NCBI RefSeq assembly: GCF_050003625.1
Contig: NC_134398.1
Coordinates: 82,306,003 to 82,370,002, forward strand
DNA from: Haematobia irritans
Lineage: Eukaryota > Arthropoda > Insecta > Diptera > Muscidae
DNA length: 64,000 nucleotides
Reading direction: 5' to 3'
In this document: positions 20,300 through 30,703 of the stretch, piece by piece
How the letters are laid out: each line of letters starts with the position of its first letter
How positions within the stretch are numbered: position 1 is the first letter of the stretch
Program-made: the position numbers and the translations under genes
The notes under the pieces: generated by a model
Seen by the model: only the letters and a program-made list of their open reading frames with translations
Database searches by the model: none
Told to the model about the DNA's origin: nothing

Positions 20300-20893
20300 G
20301 GAATTGCTGTAACATAAAAAATATACATTCAAAAAAATGGTTGCATCTCCAATCTGTGATCCAGATGTAGAATAAATATAGATTATCCTATTACCACTCA
20401 TGTTGTATATTTTTTATGTAAATCAATTAAAAATCCGCACTAATATTAAACTATTAACAGAAGTATACAGTTCCTTAATCTGTTATTTGTTTTTTTTTCA
20501 TCAATAAAAAGCGTTTTTGATTTCTCTAACATCACATCATTCACTTCTCAGTTTCTAAAATGTTTCGAAATAAATGTACTTTCATTAATAAACACCAATA
20601 CCGCACGTACAATTTTGCAAAATTAAATCCACGTGTGCACTTCATAAAAGCATCAACATAACTGAATGCAACAATAAAACTCACAGCCACAAATAGTCAT
20701 AAAGGATACATACCTGCCGTAAAGAAAAACAACTCCACACACACACACACACGATCACTTTCTGATCTCGCTATTGCAAGAAAACAACTCTCACCACAAA
20801 AAATACCAACAACACACAAGGAACATTCCAAGGCCGTAGCCAGGATTTTAATTCGTGGGGGGGGGAGGGGGGGTGGTGTTCAACTTAAAAAAA
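20300..20893. other. Intergenic with a short (CA)n
   Basis: Contains a (CA)9-type microsatellite near 20733-20752 and a G-run near 20857-20875. The phrase GGCCGTAGCCAGGATTTTAA resembles a transposon end but no partner was found. Confidence 0.4.
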
Positions 20894-22759
20894 ACAAGTA
20901 TATACGGCCGTAAGTTCGGCCAGGCCGAATCTTATGTACCCTCCACCATGGATTGCGTAGGAACTTCTACTAAAGGCTGTCATCCACAATCGAATTACTT
21001 GGGTTGCGATACACTTGCCGATGGCAAGGTATCGTAAAACTTTTTAACACTGTCTTCTAAATTGTAGGTTAGCCCATACGGGATATATATTAAACAAAAA
21101 AAGGCCGATTAAATACGTATATAATATAGTTTGACAAAATTTTCTATAGAAATGAAAACTTGACAAAATTTTCTATAGAAATGAAAACTTGACAAAATTT
21201 TCTATAGAAATAAAATTTTGACAAAATTTTCTATAGAAATAAAAACTTGACAAAATTTTCTATAGAAATAAAATGTTGACAAAATTTTCTATGGAAGTAA
21301 AATGTTGACAAAATTTTGTATAGAAATAAAATGTTGACAAAATTTTCTATGGAAGTAAAATGTTGACAAAATTTTGTATAGAAATAAAATGTTGACAAAA
21401 TTTTCTACAGAAATAAATTTTTTACAAAATGTTGTATAAAAATAAAACTTTGACAAAACTTTCTATGGAAATAAAATTTTGACACAACTTTCTATAGTAA
21501 TAAAATTTGACAAAATTTTCTATGGAAATAAAGTTTTGGTAGATTATTTTTGGCGATATGGACCAATTTTTGTATAATAAGTCATCGGCTATATATAACT
21601 AAAGACCGATATTGACCAATTTTTACATGGCTGTTAGAGGCCATATATTGACAAAATGTACCAAATTTCAACCGCATCGGATGACTTTTGCTATATATAA
21701 TTATGGACCGATATGGACCAATTTTTGCATGGTTGTTAGATACCATATACTAACACCATGTACCAAATTTCAACAGGATCGGATGAATTTCGCTCCTCCA
21801 AGAGGCTCCTGAGGTCAAAACTGGGGATCGGTTTATATGGGAGCTATATATAATTATGAACCGATATGGACCAATTTTTGCATGGTTGTTAGAGACTATA
21901 TACTAACACCACTTACTAAATTTCAATTGGATCGGATGAATTTTGCTCCTCCAAGAGGCTCCGGAGTTCAAATCTGGGGATCGGTTTATATGGGAACTAT
22001 ATATAATTATGAACCGATATGGACCAATTTTTGCATGGTTGTTAGAGGCCGTATAATAACATCATGTACAACATTTCAACCGGATCGGATGAACTTTTCC
22101 CCTCCAAGAGGCTCCGGAGGTCAAATCTGGGGATCGGTTTATATGGGGGCTATATATAATTATGGACCGACATGGACCAATTTTTGCATGGTTGTTAGAG
22201 ACCGTATAATAACATCATGTACCACATTTCAACCGGATCGGATGAATTTTCCCCTCCAAGAGGCTCCGGAGTTCAAATCTGGGGATCGGTTTATATGGGA
22301 GCTATATATAATTATGGACCGATATGGACCAATTTTTGCATGGTTGTTAGAGGCCGTATACTAACATCAGGTACCAAATTTCAACCGGATCGGATGAATT
22401 TTGCTGCTCCGGGAGGCTCCTCAAGCCAAATTTGGGGATCGGTTTATATGGGGGCTATACGTAAACGTGGTCTGATATGGCCGATTTTCAATACCATCCG
22501 ACCTACATCAATAACAACTACTTGTGCCAAGTTTCAAGTCGATAGCTTGTTTCGTTCGGAAGTTAGCGTGATTTCCACAGACGGACGGACAGCCGGACAG
22601 ACGGACAGACGGACGGACGGACGGACATGCTTAGATCGACTCAGAATTTCACCACGACCCAGAATATATATACTATATGGGGTCTTAGAGCAATATTTCG
22701 ATGTGTTACAAACGGAATGACAAAGTTAATATACCCCCATCCTATGGTGGAGGGTATAA
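20894..22759 (-). mobile_element. Mini-me/DINE-like element, family 1, complete
   Basis: On the minus strand it starts at the TATACCCTCCACCATAGGAT type end (22759). It continues through (TA)n, a conserved core (TTCTGGGTCGTGGTGAAATT, 22640-22665), a (GTCY)n tetranucleotide stretch (22577-22626), about six 153-bp tandem units (21540-22440) and an array of 27-bp units (21120-21535), and ends in GGCCGAACTTACGGCC then ACTTGT (20894). The (TA)n-core-(GTCY)n order is the hallmark of mini-me elements in Diptera, related to DINE-1/Helentrons. No protein is encoded; the open frames through the 153-bp units are by-products. Confidence 0.88.
21120..21535. repeat. Tandem array of about 27-bp TTGACAAAATTTTCTATAG units
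   Basis: About 15 units of TGACAAAATTTTCTATAGAA plus a short AT spacer, with point changes. Equivalent arrays lie at 42895-43570, 46060-46740 and 48260-48410, always at the same place in family 1 elements. A related array without the element context occurs at 24480-24740. Confidence 0.9.
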
Positions 22760-22830
22760 AAATATTCATATAATCTCATGTGTAGAAAATTTTATTTATG
22801 CATAGGTATGCATACAATATTTTTATACCC

Positions 22831-24170
22831 ACCACCATAGAATGGTGACGGGGGTATAATAAGTTTGTCATGTGTTACAAACACATCGAAATATCGATTT
22901 CCGACTATATAAAGTATATATATTATTGATCAGGGAGAAATTCTAAGACGATATAACGATGTCCGTCTGTCTGTTGTAATCACGCTACAGTATTCACTAA
23001 TGAAGCAATCGTGCTGAAATTTAGCACAAACTCGTCTTTTGTCTGCAGGCAGGTCAAGTTCGAAGATGGGCTATATCGGTCCAGGTTTTGATATAGTCCC
23101 CATATAAACCGACCTCCCGATTTGGGGTCTTGGGCTTATAGAAATCGTAGTTTTTATCCAATTTGCCTGAGATTTGAAATCTAGAGGTATTTTATGACCA
23201 TAAAGAGGTGTGCCAAAAATGGTGAGTATCGGTCCATGTTTTGGTATAGACCCATATAGACCGATCTTCCGATTTTACTTCTCGGGCTTATAGAAACCGC
23301 AGTTTTTATTCAATTTACCTGAAATTGGAAATCTAGAGGTATTGTAGGACCAAAAATACGTGTGCCAAAAATTGTGAGTATCGGTCCATGTTTTGGTATG
23401 GTCCCCATATAAAACGACCTCCCGATTTGGGGTCTTGGGCTTATAGAAACCGTAGTTTTATCCAATTTGTCTGAAATGGGAAATCTAGAGGTATTTTAGG
23501 ACTATAAAGAGGTGTGCCAAAAATGGTGAGTATAGGTCCATGTTTTGGTATAGCCCCCATATATACCGATCTCCCGATTTTACTTCTTGGGCTTATAGAA
23601 ACCGCAGTTTTTATTCAATTTACCTGAAATTGGAAATCTAGAGGTATTGTAGGACCACAAATACTTGTGCCAAAAATTGTGAGTATAGGTCCATATTTTG
23701 GTATAGCCTCCATATAGACCGATCTCCCGATTTTACTTCTTGGGCTTATAGAAACCGCAGTTTTTATTAAATTTACCGGAAATTGGAAATCTAGAGGTAT
23801 TGTAGGACCACAAATACGTGTGCCAAAAATTGTGAGTATCGGTCCATGTTTTGGTATGGTCCCCATATTAAACGACCTCCCGATTTGGGGTCTTGGGCTT
23901 ATAGAAACCGTAGTTTTTATCTAATTTGTCTGAAATTGGAAATCTAGAGGTATTTTCGGGTCATAAAGAGGTGTGCCGAAAACGGTGAGTATCGGTCCAT
24001 ATTTTAGTACAGCCCCCATAAGAACGATCTCCCGATTTAACTCCTTGGGTTTCTAGAAACCGTAGTTTTTATCTGATTTGCCTGAAATTGTAAATATTAT
24101 GGTATTTTAGGCTCACAAAAACGTGTATCGGATTAAGTTTTTATCGGTCCATTTGGTAACGTAGTAACTG
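22831..24170 (+). mobile_element. Mini-me-like element, family 2
   Basis: It begins TATACCCACCACCATAGAAT and has a diverged (TA)n/core and GTCCGTCTGTCTG near 22970. Tandem units with the phrase GAAATCTAGAGGTATT follow at about 23176, 23328, 23480, 23632, 23785 and 23939, a period of 152-154 bp. It stands tail to tail with the family 1 element ending at 22759. A hAT element entered at 24171, and the right side is not clearly delimited. Confidence 0.8.
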
Positions 24171-24868
24171 CAGGGATGGAAAATGCAGTTCTATAGTACT
24201 TTTTTCAAACCTTTTTCACCCCGGTCAGTACCATAGTACCCCCGCGAATGATTTAGTACCTTTTGTGTAGACATTTTTGAGTCGATATCAGATTTATGGT
24301 ACAATAGCTTTGACAAAATATTTTAATATTTTGAGAAATTACAAATATGGCAAAACAGACCATGTGGGAAAAAAATCTATTTCGTAAAAGACATAGTCAA
24401 AAACAGGATTTTATTGAACTTCAAAAATGTTTTAGTCGAAAAACGAAAGCGATTCTACATTATCGATTTTTTATTTCGGTAGAAAATGTTGTCAAAATTT
24501 TATTTCTATATAGAATTTTTGCAAAATTTTATTTTTATAGAAAATTTTGTCAAAATTTTACTTCAATTGAAAATTTTGTAAAAGATTTATTTCTATAGGA
24601 AATTTTTGCAAAATTTTATTTCTATAGAAAAAATTTTGCAAAATTTTTTTTTCTATAGAATTTTTTTTGAAAAATTTTATTTCTTTAGAAAATTTTTGCA
24701 AAATTTTATTTATATAAAAATGTTTGTCAAAATTTTATTTTCTTTTAAAATTCAGTCTCTTGACAATAATATTCCAGTGAAATTTTTGTTGAAATTTAGT
24801 AAGAAGTACCTTTCCGATCAAAAACTACCTTTTTTGTACTTTCCTAAAAATTGTATTTTCCATCCCTG
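24171..24868. mobile_element. hAT-type non-autonomous element (698 bp)
   Basis: The ends are CAGGGATGGAAAATGC and, reversed, CAGGGATGGAAAATAC, with a perfect 8-bp duplication AGTAACTG (24163-24170 and 24869-24876). The interior contains AGTACC/GGTACT phrases and an array of TTCTATAGAAAATTTTG units. No transposase is encoded; open frames here are repeats. Confidence 0.9.
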
Positions 24869-24876
24869 AGTAACTG

Positions 24877-25409
24877 GCAAAGTGACCAAAATTTTTAAAA
24901 GAATATGCACGTTTGGAAATATCTCTTTATTGTTTCCATCGCTAAATTAGGCAGGTTCTTTTCGCAGGTTTTGCGCCATTTCATTTACACATGTGTGTTT
25001 GGCTGTTTCGTTGTTGTTCTATGGCCAAACAAAGCGAGTCATGTTCACAAAAAGAGCAACAAACACACATAAAAAGCAGATATACATTTTCCAAAAATGA
25101 AATTTGTGGTGCGAAAACAAAAACAATTTGTTATTTTCGACCGTCGTTTGACGGACTTTTCAACGAGTATTCTATGATTTGTGCAAGTTTTATAGGTAAG
25201 CGTTTTTCAAAATAAAACCTCCAGCTTTTCTTCAACATCTTCGAAAAGATTTTTCTATGCAGCTAAAAATATATATTTATTTATATAAAAATATTAATTC
25301 ATTTCTGGGGGAGTTTGGGAGTTGGAATTCTATCTATAAGTTAAGGTAAAATATATACCAAATCTATGAGGAATCTCTAAAAAATTATATACACCCGTCA
25401 AGGATTATA
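24877..25409. other. Intergenic, nothing recognised
   Basis: A short open stretch at 24991-25215 has no recognisable similarity and no gene-like context. Confidence 0.4.
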
Positions 25410-25735
25410 CACGCAAAAAAATAATTCTTTCCTCCCAAACGAAATTTTAGACAAACAAAGTTCGTTTCTCATTTGCTTTTCGCTGTAAGGAAGTGTATTT
25501 GGAAGAAAAGTATATACTTTTTGTAATAAACGTTTATTCTTTTCCAGGATGTAAAAACAATTTCATAAAGACTAGCTCAAAAAAAAACATTATTTTCTTG
25601 CTAATTGCATTGTCCCTCACATCTTTCTCACATCCACGAGGATTTTTAGTTCTTAACACCTTTTCCTGTAATACCAACAATGTAGAAGAAATTATACGAT
25701 TTTATAAATTTTTAAAATTTTTTTACCTTTCGCCT

Positions 25736-25803
25736 GGACGGAGAATCGAACCGCGGACCATGCACATTGTAAGCCAACACACTAACCACTGAGCTATGTA
25801 CCT
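25736..25803 (-). ncRNA. tRNA-derived module B
   Basis: The minus strand carries the A-box-like CATAGCTCAGTGGTTAGTGT and the B box CGGTTCGATTCTCCG. Not a canonical tRNA. Confidence 0.6.
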
Positions 25804-25917
25804 GTTATGGTCATCAATAGATAAATATCCATATAAGTTATATTTATATAGCATAGCTTGCGGCGCCCACGAACCGAATAAACAAAGTTTATTTAACAGA
25901 AACAAACATTTAGTTTG

Positions 25918-25990
25918 GCACCGTGGAGCAGTGGTAGCTACGTCCGACTCTCATGCCAAGGGTCGTGGGTTCGATCCCTGCTTCGGCCAA
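25918..25990 (+). ncRNA. tRNA-derived module A
   Basis: CACCGTGGAGCAGTGGTAGC and GGGTTCGATCCCTGC, then CCAAAG and a T-run (terminator-like). Homologous to the SINE head. Confidence 0.65.
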
Positions 25991-26331
25991 AGTTTTTTTT
26001 TTTGCTTTTGTTTTTTTTTACATATATTCGAGATATATTCGGAAGATTCCGAAAAAATATTCAACATTACATTGTACAATATTAAATTTTGAACTGTAAA
26101 ATGTGTCTTATTAAAGACCTAAAGTCAGAAAAGAACAGTGTTTGATATAAACGAAATGGACTGTGTTGTTATTTCAAAAATAACTTTTTTTATTGAAAAA
26201 ATAAAAATTTTGTAACAAACGAATTTTTTTGGTGATAAAAGTTTAAAATTTTCGAAGCAATTCAAAAAACTCTAACAAAAGAAAAACGTTTTCGGTACAC
26301 GTTTTCCAAACGTTTTTTTTCTTTGCGTGTA

Positions 26332-26779
26332 TTAACTACTTTTTATTCTACTTTTTCTAAAATTTTCAATGTGAGTAAAAACACTCCAACATATAATAAA
26401 AAGGGAAATAATCTGTAGGTAGCCATCGTACGAATCGGTAATGTCGTTAAGTTAAATTTTACTAAAAATTTTTTTTTCCGTACAAAATTTTTTCTTAGTA
26501 AATTGTCCACATTTCGTAGTAAGATTTTTATATTGCCCATGTATTTTTATAATAGAATCAACGATGCATTAACTACTGTGTTGGGAATTTATTTAAGGAA
26601 AAATCCTTCCCATTTCGTAGTTAGTGAACTAAAAAACATTTACTGAATTTTTATAAGTTTTCCTTTAGCTAAGTTAATTTTCGTTGTGGTTACGAAAAAT
26701 GAACTATATTACAGTAAATTTGTTGAACTATGTGGAAGTTAAAATGGTCCTTAAATTTACAAGACACTTTTTTTCTGTG
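26332..26779. mobile_element. End fragment of the CACTGAAAA/CACAGGAAAA family
   Basis: The sequence AAATTTACAAGACACTTTTT followed by TTCTGTG at 26750-26779 matches the right end of the large elements (compare 60520-60546). Upstream motifs such as CGAAAAATGAACTA also match. The left boundary is unclear. Confidence 0.55.
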
Positions 26780-28055
26780 TAATATGTAGATGCGCCTAGA
26801 TTTCCAATAAATAAATCAGCAGCCTGTAAGCTAAATTAGTTTTTCTGAAAGTAAACAGAATAATTCGAATTTAATTTTGTTCAATTAAAAGTTAATTTTG
26901 TTAAACATACCTGCATAGAATATCAAGTTCAATTCTTAGTTCCAGGTTGCAGATTTATAATCTTCTTTTGCAGTTGTAGTCATTTAGCATAAAAAGGTGT
27001 ATTAGAGAGCTCGATAATTTAATTTAGTAACAATTCCTTTCCAAAATTTCCACACATTGAAATCGTCTATTAAAATTTGAACCAATCAAAGACAAAAATA
27101 ATGGCAAAGCAATGTAATATTAAGTATTATATTGATGATACTTTGCAAATTCTGGAAATAGAAAAAATATAAATGGAAAATACATATTTTTATTATTTTC
27201 GGATATTTTTCATATTTTAAAATCCAAAAGAAAGAACTTTCTTACCATTACATAATTCAGCTCATTAGTTTTTATATCAGATATACTGCTCTCTACTTGG
27301 GTTCAAATTAAAAAAGGCAGGTACAACAAAAATGCAATTTAATGCCAACGCTACTTCGCAACTTCAAGGTGAATCTTCCCGCAAACCCATACCGCTCTTG
27401 GTTTTAAGAAAACTAGGAGTGAAAAAAATTTACAAGTTTAAAAGATCAATACGGTACTCACCTTTTGATTGCAAAAATATTCTTATATATTTGATAAAAT
27501 GATAGAGTTGATGGGATTGATTGACCAATTTCACGAAATAAAATTGCTCACTAAAAAAAAATTAAGAAAAAATATATTTTATGGTGTTTTCTTTTCTGAA
27601 AAAAGTCCTTTGCCTTCATTTTGTCTGTACAGAATGGGCATTTTTAAAATGTTGGCAGCAACATAAAAAAATGCTATCATTTCAGCGGGCAGAAAAGAAT
27701 TCAAAGGAGCAAACAGGACAATCGCAGCACTCTCGTTTGTCGGCAGTGCTGAAAATGTCCGCAATTTGCCTCTCTGCGTGGCACTATTTTCACAACAGAA
27801 ATCGAAGCCTTTTCGCACTTTTGCCTGTTTTTTAGAAAAGAACCTAAAAAGCCCATTTTCCGGGAAAAATGCAAAAAAGGTGTGCAAAATATTTATGTAC
27901 ACATTTCGAACGCAGCAGAGGGATGTCGCCAATCATATTTTTCAATTTACGTTACTTCCACAGACTGATCTCGTTGTTTAATAAATACCCATTCTCTTTT
28001 CTCTCTTTCCATCGCTCAAAATTATTCAATTTCAATCACAAAGGTGATTGGATCA
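26780..28055. other. Intergenic, nothing firmly recognised
   Basis: A less AT-rich block at 27590-27960 has short open stretches on both strands but no recognisable domain. Bases about 28005-28055 belong to the AATTGAATC-rich repeat that resumes at 28848. Confidence 0.4.
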
Positions 28056-28063
28056 ATGTAATT

Positions 28064-28839
28064 CAGTGTTGCCAGGTAATTTTTGATTCTTCCCCCCAAA
28101 TCTTAAGAAAAAACCCCTAAATTGGCCTAGACTTTTTTCAAAAACCCCCAAAAATTTTAAGAACGTACATAGTACAAAAAGAGGCCCAAAATATCGATAA
28201 AATTTTCTTTTGAAGTAAATAAAAATCATTAGATAAAATCATTACACCACTTGTCACAAATTCGGGTTCGATTCCTGCTTTGACCGAACACCAAAAAGTT
28301 TTTCAGCGGTGGATTATCCCACCTCAGTAATGCTGGTGACATTTCTTTCAGGGTTTCAAGGCTTCTCTAAGTGGTTGCACTGGAATGTGGAACGCCTTTC
28401 GGACTCGGCTATAAAAAGGAGGTCCCTTTACATTGAGCTTAACATGGAATCGGGCAGTGATAAGAGGGAAGTTCACCAATGTTGTATCACAACGGACTGA
28501 ATAGTCTAAGTGAGCCTGATACATCGGGCTGCCACCTAACCTAACCTTATTTTTAATTGTATCAAATATTAAAAATGCCTCTTCAACAGATGCATTTAAA
28601 AAAGAATGTCATTGCATACTTACTTGTATTTAGGAAAATGGGTTGACTTCCCTTATTTGTTTCTCAAAATTCATGCCAGAATTATTCCAAATTTTGTTGA
28701 GAATTGCTCCACTTTATAAGGGCTAAGATATTTTTTTTACCCCCAGAAATCCCCCTAAATAAATGTTACGCCTAAAAATCCCCCTAAACGTGTAAAAAAT
28801 CCCTAAATTTGGGGGAAAACCCCCAACCTGACAACACTG
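28064..28839. mobile_element. hAT-type element (CAGTGTTGCCAGG ends)
   Basis: The ends are CAGTGTTGCCAGG and, reversed, CAGTGTTGTCAGG, with a perfect 8-bp duplication ATGTAATT (28056-28063 and 28840-28847). C-runs and AAAACCCCC/GGGGG phrases lie near both ends. A 5'-truncated SINE is nested inside. No transposase. Confidence 0.9.
28261..28548 (+). mobile_element. 5'-truncated SINE inside the hAT element
   Basis: It starts just before the B box (GGGTTCGATTCCTGC), lacks the A box, and runs through the body to AGTGAGCCTGATACATCGGG and CCTAACCTAACC. Same family as 1404-1731. Confidence 0.85.
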
Positions 28840-28847
28840 ATGTAATT

Positions 28848-29090
28848 GGAAACGGAAAAATTTTCAATCGTTCAACGTTTGTAATTGAAAACTATTTATG
28901 AATTGATTAACAAATTGATTGAATTAATTAATATTTTAATTGGAAACGTTACAAATATCAATCATTTTTTAATTGGTTTTTGATTTGATTAAATAATAAG
29001 TAATTAATTGAATCCGTTTCCAAATTCAATTGAGTGTTTAATTGAAAAAATTTCGGTGATAATTTTTTGTGTGTAGATGCGTTTCGTTTT
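28848..29090. repeat. AATTGAATC-rich element, right part
   Basis: Continuation of the repeat interrupted by the hAT element. It has many ATTGATTGAATTAATT-like motifs and ends near TTTTTTGTGTGTAGATGCG. Confidence 0.5.
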
Positions 29091-29249
29091 AGCAAACCTT
29101 CGCTTTTTCTCACAAACATACTGTAAAAAGTTCAACCGAAATTTTGTCGGATGGGCAAACCTTAATTTGGTCATTTGTATTATACAACATTTTTGTTTTC
29201 TTTTCGCTGAAGAGTGCACAGGCATTACAATTTCGCTGTGAATAATAAA

Positions 29250-29757
29250 CATACACCAAAATAATGTGAACTCACCATGAAAGAAAATTTTGGTTTATTT
29301 TAGAAAATTTTAACTAAAGTACTTTTATAATTGCAACATGTTACAAATAAGTTAATACTTTTTGTCAAATTGAAGAAAATTTATTAAAAATAATAATTTA
29401 TTTCTGTTGTTTAAGAAAATTGTGGATGTTGAAGGAAAAAATTGGATTTAATAATTGTTAGAATGTCTTTAACGCTTTACGAAATTGAGATTTACTCACT
29501 TGAGAGACGTATGAACTCAGTTTAACCAAACTTCTACCATTTTACGAAACTATGAACTATTTTATTTTTTAGTAAAATTATGCGCTGTATTTGTATACAA
29601 TTTTTTTCTTATTTTTAGTTCACGTCATCAAAGTAAGCAAAAAATTATTCAATTAAGGAACATATGCTGACATCGGACAAAATTTAACCAAAATCGTCGA
29701 ATCTTCATGAACTAAAATAAAGTTCAATTGGCTTTAGCTCCCCCTTTTATGAGTGTA
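29250..29757. mobile_element. Possible 0.5-kb MITE
   Basis: The left end CACCAAAATAATGTGAACTC and the right end (reversed) ACACTCATAAAAGGGGGAGC, with GCTAAAGCCAATTGAAC inside, are weak inverted repeats. The start at 11030 is similar. No clean target duplication. Confidence 0.4.
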
Positions 29758-29965
29758 GATGGTGGGTGAGATTTTCTAGTGGTAGGAGATTTTTTTTTAC
29801 TTTGGAGATCTGTGGATTTGGCTGGGGATAAAACCGTGGAATTCCTTAAAATGTATAAATTTTATTATTGCGTCCATTATGAACTTGGTACTAAAGACAT
29901 TTTTGCACTTTTCAACTCCAATTTTGTCGACTCCAAAATTCGAAATTTTCTTTAACAAGTGAAAA

Positions 29966-30119
29966 AAAATAATTATGTCTAATAAATTTTCTTGAATTTG
30001 TCGAACAATTTTTACTTATTGTTGTGAAATCCGCGTGACAACAAAATAATTATGTCTAATAAATTTTTTTGAATTTGTCGAAAAATTTTTACTTATTTAT
30101 GTGAGATCCGCGTGACAAC
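29966..30119. repeat. 77-bp direct tandem duplication
   Basis: AATTATGTCTAATAAATTTT starts at 29971 and again at 30048. The two 77-base units both end in CCGCGTGACAAC and differ at only a few positions. Confidence 0.85.
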
Positions 30120-30703
30120 TGCGTTTTTAATACAATTTAGTTAAAATTTTCTTAAATTGGCCTAAAATTTCTTTATTTACAAACATTTCTTCTTCTTCAC
30201 TTTCCTTTAAGTTTTCCTTTGTTCCTACTGTTTGTCATCAGAAAATAAAAACTAAATTGGAAAGAAATAAAACTAAAATATAAAACTACAGTAATTTTTT
30301 CAATAAAACATAGTACAACTTTGTATAAGCTTTCGTTACAAGTGTTGTTTAACTATGAAGAAACACTTTTCAAAGGTTCTTTACATTAAGTCGAAAATTT
30401 TTATAGCAAACCCCACATCTACCGTTGACCACCACACAGACATGTTAAAGTCCTTATCTATTAAAGAATTCGATGATATAAGGTTTTTTTATCTTTTAAG
30501 GATTGAAATTTATGTACATAAAATTTTTGTATGCATTTTTCTTTGGGAGGGTTTTCATGGGGAAGAATATTTGTGTTGGGAATTTTTTTGGGAATATACT
30601 TTCGAATTTTTGGGGATCTCTCTCGAAAAAATCTGGCAACCGTAACGCATAGAATTAAGACGTGTTTTGGTCTTAGAAATAAGAGGCCTTTTTCACAATA
30701 TAT
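30120..30703. other. Intergenic, nothing recognised
   Basis: An open stretch at 30355-30645 has skewed AT-rich composition and no recognisable domain. Confidence 0.4.

Larger units (their letters stand above)
25410..26329. mobile_element. tRNA-bearing TIR element, intact copy (920 bp)
   Basis: CACGCAAA to TTTGCGTG with TA on both sides (25408-25409 and 26330-26331). It has module B on the minus strand (about 25736-25803) and module A on the plus strand (about 25918-25990), separated by about 110 bases, with T-rich outer arms. This uninterrupted copy defines the element and shows the nested structure at 5832-7646. Confidence 0.92.

Noticed and set aside
21120..21535. CRISPR-like array of 27-bp repeats
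   Set aside because: Units are directly adjacent without unique spacers, AT-rich and found in several mini-me elements of a eukaryotic genome.
25796..26092. 98-codon open frame over the tRNA-like modules
   Set aside because: Runs through the TIR element and its T-run; no protein similarity visible.
27579..27932. 117-codon open frame on the minus strand
   Set aside because: Overlaps equally long frames on the other strand and shows no recognised domain; not enough to call a gene.
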